A stretch of DNA of 64,000 nt from Terriglobia bacterium (GTDB taxonomy: Bacteria; Acidobacteriota; Terriglobia; Terriglobales; Acidobacteriaceae), in the NCBI GenBank assembly GCA_020073215.1, contig JAIQFO010000011.1, positions 1-64,000 on the forward strand, given 5' to 3'. The translations under genes and the position numbers were made by a program. This document shows positions 59,656 to 64,000 of this stretch, piece after piece. A model generated the notes under the pieces. That model searched no databases, was not told where the DNA came from, and saw only the letters and a program-made list of their open reading frames with translations. Position 1 is the first letter of the stretch; every line of letters starts with the position of its first letter.

Positions 59656-60545
59656 GCCGCATCCATGACGCTTTAAAACGCGCCGAACAGGAACGAGCAA
59701 CCTCCACGGGGACGCACGTCGAGCCCACGTTCGACCAGCCCGAATTACGAGACGAATTACGCGAGAATCTGCCTCCCGCCGAAGCCACCGTGATGTCCAC
59801 CATGACCTCCGGGTTCAATTACGAATCGCTCCTCGCTCGCTGTCCCCAGGCCGCATGGAGTCCGGATGAGCGCACCATGCTCTTCTTCCAGGAAAACGAA
59901 AACCGCGTCGGGGCGGAAGAGTTTCGCACCTTGCGCTCCCGCCTCTACCAGATCCGCGAAAAGATGCCGCTCAAACGCCTCATGGTAACCAGCGCGCTTC
60001 CCAAGGAAGGGAAGTCGTTCGTGGCTGCCAATCTGGCCCAGGTCATGGTGCGGCAACACGGACGCCGCGCTCTGGTGATCGACGGCGATCTGCGCAACCC
60101 CGGCATGCACCGCCACCTCGGAGCGGCCCAGTCGCCCGGATTGGCCGACTACCTGTTGGGCGAATGCGACGAGTTTGCCGCCCTGCAACGCGGGCCCATG
60201 GAAAACCTGTTCTTCATGCCCGCCGGTCGCACCGTTCCCAGCGCCCCCGAATTGCTCTCCAACGGCCGTCTGAAGCTGTTCCTGCAGCGCGTCGAGCCCT
60301 TGTTTGATTGGATCATTATCGACACGTCGCCCGTCATCCCGGTGTCCGATGCCACCTTGGTCGCTGGTTTCTGCGACGGTGTCCTCATGGTCGTGCGCTC
60401 CAACTCAACCCCTTCCGATTTGGCTCGGCGCGCCCGCGAAGAATTCCCGGACAAGCTCCTGCTCGGAGTGGTGCTGAACGGGGCTCCCGGAAAGCATGGA
60501 GATTCCAAGTACTACTATGGCGAGGTCGTCGGCAGCCAAGCCTGA
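59652..60545 (+). CDS. Bacterial tyrosine kinase of the EPS operon (CpsD/BY-kinase)
   Basis: A 297-residue BY-kinase. Walker A is SALPKEGKSFVAANLA, Walker A' VIDGDLRNPGMHRHLG and Walker B FDWIIIDTSPVIPVSDA. The tail KYYYGEV is the tyrosine cluster that is autophosphorylated. It regulates polymerisation through Wzz. ATGA overlap with the ATPase gene. A 12-bp duplication (59741-59764) gives ELRDELR. Confidence 0.9.
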   Translation: MSRIHDALKRAEQERATSTGTHVEPTFDQPELRDELRENLPPAEATVMSTMTSGFNYESLLARCPQAAWSPDERTMLFFQENENRVGAEEFRTLRSRLYQIREKMPLKRLMVTSALPKEGKSFVAANLAQVMVRQHGRRALVIDGDLRNPGMHRHLGAAQSPGLADYLLGECDEFAALQRGPMENLFFMPAGRTVPSAPELLSNGRLKLFLQRVEPLFDWIIIDTSPVIPVSDATLVAGFCDGVLMVVRSNSTPSDLARRAREEFPDKLLLGVVLNGAPGKHGDSKYYYGEVVGSQA

Positions 60546-60607
60546 AATCTTCAAGAGGACGATCTTGAAGGTGAAGATCTGAAGATGAAGACGAACCGAG
60601 GCCCAGC

Positions 60608-62005
60608 TTGATCCGGCTCTTCAATGTCTATTACCCAATCCGTACGCTGGTCCTGCTGTTCGGAGAGGCCCTCATCGTTTGGACCTCGTTCCTGCTCGGG
60701 GCAGTGCTGGTACTTCGCGAAGACAGCTACTATGCGCTCCATAACGACTACGGTTTCTACAAGATCCTAGGAGTTACAGTGCTGGTCTTGCTCTGTTCGC
60801 ACGGGCTTGACCTCTACGACACCGCCCGCCTCAATACCAAAGGTGAGCTTTATTTTCGTCTGCTCCTGCTTCCCGGCATCTTGGCCTTCATTCTTGCGGG
60901 CATCGCAAAAATACACCCCGATTACTTGTTGGGGTATGGTCCTTCGACGGTTGTCCGGAGCGGTTCTTCGGCGATCGGCCTGCTCATCCTCACCGTCGCT
61001 CTGTTCGGATGGCGGCTCGGCTTTACCTGGCTGGTCCAGTTGCCGATTCTGGTTGAGCGCGTCTACGTCCTCGGTACCGGCGAACGCGCGCAGCGCCTGG
61101 TCCAGGGCCTGCGCCAGAATCCTGAAATCGGGGTCGAGATTGCCAACTGGACGGGCAAGATGGAAGGTCCCATCACCCGCGAATCCATGGCCGCCCACCT
61201 GATGGAAGCCGTCCAAAGACAAAAAGTCCACCGGGTCATCGTCGCCACCCCCGATCGCCGCGGCACCATCCCCATGCGCGAACTCCTGCAACTGCGCATG
61301 CAGGGCGTCAAGATCGAGGAAGCCACCACCTACCTGGAAAAAATGTCCGGCAGGATTGAGGTGGAGAATCTCTATCCCAGCTGGCTGGTGTTTGGCGAGG
61401 GCTTTCGCTTCGGCTCCACTTTCGTGCTCGTCCGCCGCATGCTTTCGCTAATCATCTCGTTGGTGGGTCTCATCCTCGCTCTGCCTTTGTTTCCCTTAAT
61501 CTTGCTCGCCATCCGCCTGGATTCCAAAGGGCCCGTGTTCTATTCCCAGGCGCGAGTGGGCAAGGCCGGACACGTCTTCAACGTGGTGAAGTTCCGCACC
61601 ATGCGCCAGGACGCCGAAGCCGCGAACGGTCCGCAGTGGGCGGGCGATAACGATCCCCGTATTACCCGCGTTGGCAGGTTTCTCCGTTCCTCGCGCCTGG
61701 ATGAGATTCCCCAGTTGTGGTGCGTGCTCAAAGGCGACATGGCGTTCGTCGGCCCGCGCCCGGAACGTCCGGAATTCGTCGAGTGGCTCTCGAAGGAGAT
61801 TCCCTTTTACGGCGTGCGCCACATGGTACGGCCAGGCCTCACCGGATGGGCGCAGATCAAGTACAAGTACGGCTGCACCATCGAAGATGCGCGCGAGAAA
61901 CTTCAGTACGACTTGTTCTACATCAAGAACGCTTCCATTGGTCTGGAACTGCTGATCGTGTTCCAGACCGTCAAGACCGTTTTATTGCGCCGGGGTGCCC
62001 AGTAA
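60608..62005 (+). CDS. Undecaprenyl-phosphate sugar-phosphate transferase (EpsB-type)
   Basis: A 465-residue polyprenyl glycosylphosphotransferase: five N-terminal helices, a central CoA-binding-like domain (RVYVLGTGERAQRLVQGL, HRVIVATPDRRG) and the catalytic domain (KGPVFYSQARVGKAGHVFNVVKFRTM, ITRVGRFLRSSRLDEIPQLWCVLKGDMAFVGPRPERPEF). It starts EPS repeat-unit assembly on undecaprenyl phosphate. The layout matches the TIGR03013-type enzyme of PEP-CTERM loci. The TTG start with GAGG upstream is tentative. Confidence 0.9.
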   Translation: MIRLFNVYYPIRTLVLLFGEALIVWTSFLLGAVLVLREDSYYALHNDYGFYKILGVTVLVLLCSHGLDLYDTARLNTKGELYFRLLLLPGILAFILAGIAKIHPDYLLGYGPSTVVRSGSSAIGLLILTVALFGWRLGFTWLVQLPILVERVYVLGTGERAQRLVQGLRQNPEIGVEIANWTGKMEGPITRESMAAHLMEAVQRQKVHRVIVATPDRRGTIPMRELLQLRMQGVKIEEATTYLEKMSGRIEVENLYPSWLVFGEGFRFGSTFVLVRRMLSLIISLVGLILALPLFPLILLAIRLDSKGPVFYSQARVGKAGHVFNVVKFRTMRQDAEAANGPQWAGDNDPRITRVGRFLRSSRLDEIPQLWCVLKGDMAFVGPRPERPEFVEWLSKEIPFYGVRHMVRPGLTGWAQIKYKYGCTIEDAREKLQYDLFYIKNASIGLELLIVFQTVKTVLLRRGAQ

Positions 62006-63225
62006 TGAGCGCGATTATGAGCGCAATCATCATGAAGATGAAGTTTGTCTTCTGGCTCGCCGCCGCGCTGGTCGGCTACTCCTACCTCGGATATCCCGCG
62101 TGGTTGTGGTTGCGCTGCCTATGGTCGCCACGTCCAGTGCGCCGCGGTTCTGTGCACGCCTCCACTGCTCCCGCCGTCACGGCGGTGATCGTCGTGCGCA
62201 ATGAAGAAGCCATCGTCGCTCGCAAGCTCGATAACCTGCTGACCCTCGACTATCCGCCTGCGAAGCTCGACGTCGTCGTCGTCTCCGATGGTTCCAGCGA
62301 TCGCACCCCCGCCATTCTCGCTGATTATGCTCGCGATTCCCGGTTGCGAATCGAAGAGCGGACTGAAGGGCGGGCCGGCGCGCACCCCAGAGTGCAAATC
62401 GTGATCAAGCCCGTATCCCAGGGCAAAGCCGCTGGCCTCAATGATGCGATCAAGCTCGCCGCCGGAGAAGTGCTGCTGTTTACTGACGCCCGCCAGCACA
62501 TCGAATCCGGCGCCCTACGCTTGCTCATCGAGAATTTCGCGGACCCCGAAGTCGGGGCTGCCAGTGGCGCCTTGATGCTCGGTGATGCTACCGCTGGAGA
62601 GACCGGGAAGGGAATGGGGTTGTACTGGCTCATCGAAAAGAAGGTTCGCGAACTGGAGTCCGCCTCCGGTTCCGTCGCCGGCGCCACCGGCGCCCTCTAC
62701 TGCGCCCGCCGGAGTTTGCTCAATGCGTCGCCCTTGGCGGAAGGCGCCATCCTCGACGACGTCCTGTTGCCCATGCAGATCGTACGCCAGGGATCGCGAG
62801 TCGTCTTCGACCCCCGCGCCCGCGCCTGGGACTCGCCCGACTTGGGCAAAGGCCGTGAATTTTCGCGCAAGGTGCGCACCCTCACGGGCACCTATCAGCT
62901 CCTGCAACTTGCTCCCTGGCTGTTGAGTTCCGAAAATGCGATTCGATTTGAATTCGTAAGTCACAAACTCTCGCGCCTGGCCGTACCCTTTGCCTTGCTG
63001 GCCCTTTTGATCGCCTCTGTGTTCCTGCCCCAGCCGTTCTATCGCGTGGCGCTCGGGGCGCAGCTCGCGTTTTACGCGCTCAGCCTGGCCCCGCTGGCGG
63101 GAGTCAAGATCGGCCCGCTTTCTCGTCTTGCCGATCCTGCCCGTACGGTCGTCGTCCTCAATTCCGCCGCCCTGGTTGCCTTCGTCAACTTTGTCACCGG
63201 CAGAAAGGCGGTCTGGCTGCGTTGA
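62005..63225 (+). CDS. GT2 membrane glycosyltransferase of the EPS operon
   Basis: A 406-residue GT2 protein. The N-terminal helix is followed by VTAVIVVRNEEAIVARKLDNLLTLDYP, VVVSDGSSDRTPAIL, TDARQHIESGAL as the D-x-D site, and the ILDDVLLPMQIVRQGSRVVFDPRARAW motif with acidic QxxRW-like features, then three C-terminal helices. It resembles BcsA/HasA-like processive or exosortase-linked transferases. Start ATG in the stop of the previous gene (TAATG); a 12-bp duplication gives MSAIMSAI. Confidence 0.87.
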   Translation: MSAIMSAIIMKMKFVFWLAAALVGYSYLGYPAWLWLRCLWSPRPVRRGSVHASTAPAVTAVIVVRNEEAIVARKLDNLLTLDYPPAKLDVVVVSDGSSDRTPAILADYARDSRLRIEERTEGRAGAHPRVQIVIKPVSQGKAAGLNDAIKLAAGEVLLFTDARQHIESGALRLLIENFADPEVGAASGALMLGDATAGETGKGMGLYWLIEKKVRELESASGSVAGATGALYCARRSLLNASPLAEGAILDDVLLPMQIVRQGSRVVFDPRARAWDSPDLGKGREFSRKVRTLTGTYQLLQLAPWLLSSENAIRFEFVSHKLSRLAVPFALLALLIASVFLPQPFYRVALGAQLAFYALSLAPLAGVKIGPLSRLADPARTVVVLNSAALVAFVNFVTGRKAVWLR

Positions 63226-64000
63226 AAATTCTCTGGGTCAAAGCCGATAAGCTCCTTCCCGTGCAGAACGGCGGCAACATCCGCACGTACCACGTCTTGC
63301 GATATCTGTCGGCGCGCCACGAGCTTACGTTTTACTCTTACTATGCGGGGACGCCCGATCCGGATTATGAGCGCGAGTTGCAGCGGCATTTGCCGGGGGC
63401 TGTGGCCCTCTCGACCGGCAAGCGCGAACTCTCCGGAGCGGCGCGCGGCCTCGATTATCTGGCGCATCTCGGCGCCCGGCCACCCTATGCGGTCAGCCGC
63501 TTCGCGGACGCCAAAGTCCAGAAGCAGCTTCGCACCTGGTTCCGCGAGCAGCGCTTCGACGTCGCCGTTTGCGATTTCCTCGATGCCGCGGTTAACTTTC
63601 CCGGAAGGCTCAACATCCCCAGCGTGCTCTTCCAACACAACGTGGAAAGCGAAATCTGGCGCCGCCATTCCGCCACCGCCGACAATCCTGGGAAGAAGAT
63701 GATATACCGCACGGAATTCCGGAAAATGCTCCGCTATGAGCGCGCCGCAGTTTCGAAATTCCAGCATGTCATTGCCGTTTCCGAAAACGATCGCTCCCTG
63801 ATGACCCAGTGGGTGGATGGAGACCGCGTGACCGTCGTCCCCACCGGAGTCGATCTTGCCGAGTATCGTCCTGATCCGGCAAATTCGAATTCCGATTCGG
63901 CAAATCCGAATTCCGATCCGAATGCATCCGCGCCCCTCATCACATTTGTGGGCGCCATGGACTGGGAGCCGAACGTCGACGGCGTCGAATATTTCTGCGC
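63222..64000 (+). CDS. GT4 family glycosyltransferase, 5' part
   Basis: The gene runs past the right edge; 259 complete codons are seen. The TTG start (TTGA) overlaps the previous stop by four bases. Translation opens MKILWVKADKLLPVQNGGNIRTYHVLRYLS, a GT-B fold, then FDVAVCDFLDAAVNFPG, SVLFQHNVESEIWRRH, FQHVIAVSENDRSLM and VTVVPTGVDLAEYRPDP, a strong GT4 signature (donor-domain start). A 21-bp tandem repeat gives DPANSNSDSANPNSDPNA just after. It is the next enzyme in the EPS operon. Confidence 0.88.
   Translation, partial: MKILWVKADKLLPVQNGGNIRTYHVLRYLSARHELTFYSYYAGTPDPDYERELQRHLPGAVALSTGKRELSGAARGLDYLAHLGARPPYAVSRFADAKVQKQLRTWFREQRFDVAVCDFLDAAVNFPGRLNIPSVLFQHNVESEIWRRHSATADNPGKKMIYRTEFRKMLRYERAAVSKFQHVIAVSENDRSLMTQWVDGDRVTVVPTGVDLAEYRPDPANSNSDSANPNSDPNASAPLITFVGAMDWEPNVDGVEYFC
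63873..63925 (+). repeat. 21-bp tandem repeat within the GT4 gene
   Basis: GATCCGGCAAATTCGAATTCC is followed by a copy differing by two bases and then by GATCCGAATGC, inserting an Asn/Asp/Ser/Pro-rich stretch in frame at the GT-B domain linker. Confidence 0.85.

Overview
This window looks like a chromosomal segment of an Acidobacteriota (Koribacter/Terriglobia-like) bacterium. That is an inference from the GC-rich, densely packed genes, the style of the type IV pilins (a long hydrophobic N-terminus running into an IPNLLRARIAANESS-like segment), the many multi-spanning GT39/GT87-type membrane glycosyltransferases, the paired M16 peptidases, the exosortase/EPS locus and the abundant short palindromic and dispersed intergenic repeats. 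No rRNA gene is present. One tRNA, Leu(UAG), is encoded with its CCA end.

Layout. 1-5 kb: the 5' end of uvrA (leftward), a GT87-type membrane protein, a Cys/Met-metabolism PLP enzyme, an orphan heme-copper oxidase subunit III, a methyltransferase, tRNA-Leu and a DUF3467 protein. 5-13.2 kb: a GT39-like membrane protein, an arylamine N-acetyltransferase, a molybdate transporter (modA-modB-modC) and next to it a molybdenum hydroxylase pair of the IorA/IorB type. 13.3-15 kb: a UbiD decarboxylase with an in-frame palindromic insertion. 15.0-17.5 kb: a complete IS1-family element (terminal inverted repeats, perfect 8-bp target duplication) that carries three uncharacterised passenger genes beside its transposase. 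17.5-24.5 kb: a secreted DUF3352-like/pilin fusion, a DUF433-DUF5615 toxin-antitoxin pair, a VOC protein, a Bcp peroxiredoxin, a flavin oxidoreductase and an A-type Fe-S carrier. 24.5-31.5 kb: a type IV pilus operon read leftward in the order pilC-pilB-[hicA-hicB]-pilM-pilN-pilO-pilP-pseudopilin, in which hicA carries a frameshift. 31.7-41 kb: LolA, a methyltransferase, an ABC exporter with a TPR partner, two more membrane glycosyltransferases and two pilins. 41.5-51.9 kb: an M16 peptidase pair, WecB, a dolichol-phosphate-type GT2, an octaheme HAO-like cytochrome, a potassium channel with an unusual filter, and Nnr. 52-64 kb: an exosortase/EpsI pair facing a rightward exopolysaccharide operon (degenerate sigma-54-type regulator, Wza-like exporter, outer-membrane barrel, Wzz, ExeA-like ATPase, BY-kinase, sugar-phosphate transferase, GT2, GT4 cut by the window end).

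How it fits together. Three envelope modules dominate: a type IV pilus machine with two major-type pilins, an exosortase-linked polysaccharide export operon, and lipid-linked sugar transferases that probably feed glycan assembly. ModABC next to a molybdopterin hydroxylase suggests coordinated molybdenum supply and use. The strongest candidate for something undescribed is the passenger-bearing IS1-like transposon at 15050-17494. Runners-up are the pilin fusion, the regulator without a GAFTGA loop, the repeat-derived protein segments (UbiD, the M16 N-terminus, the methyltransferase tail) and a recurring set of 12-, 15- and 21-bp tandem microduplications near gene ends.
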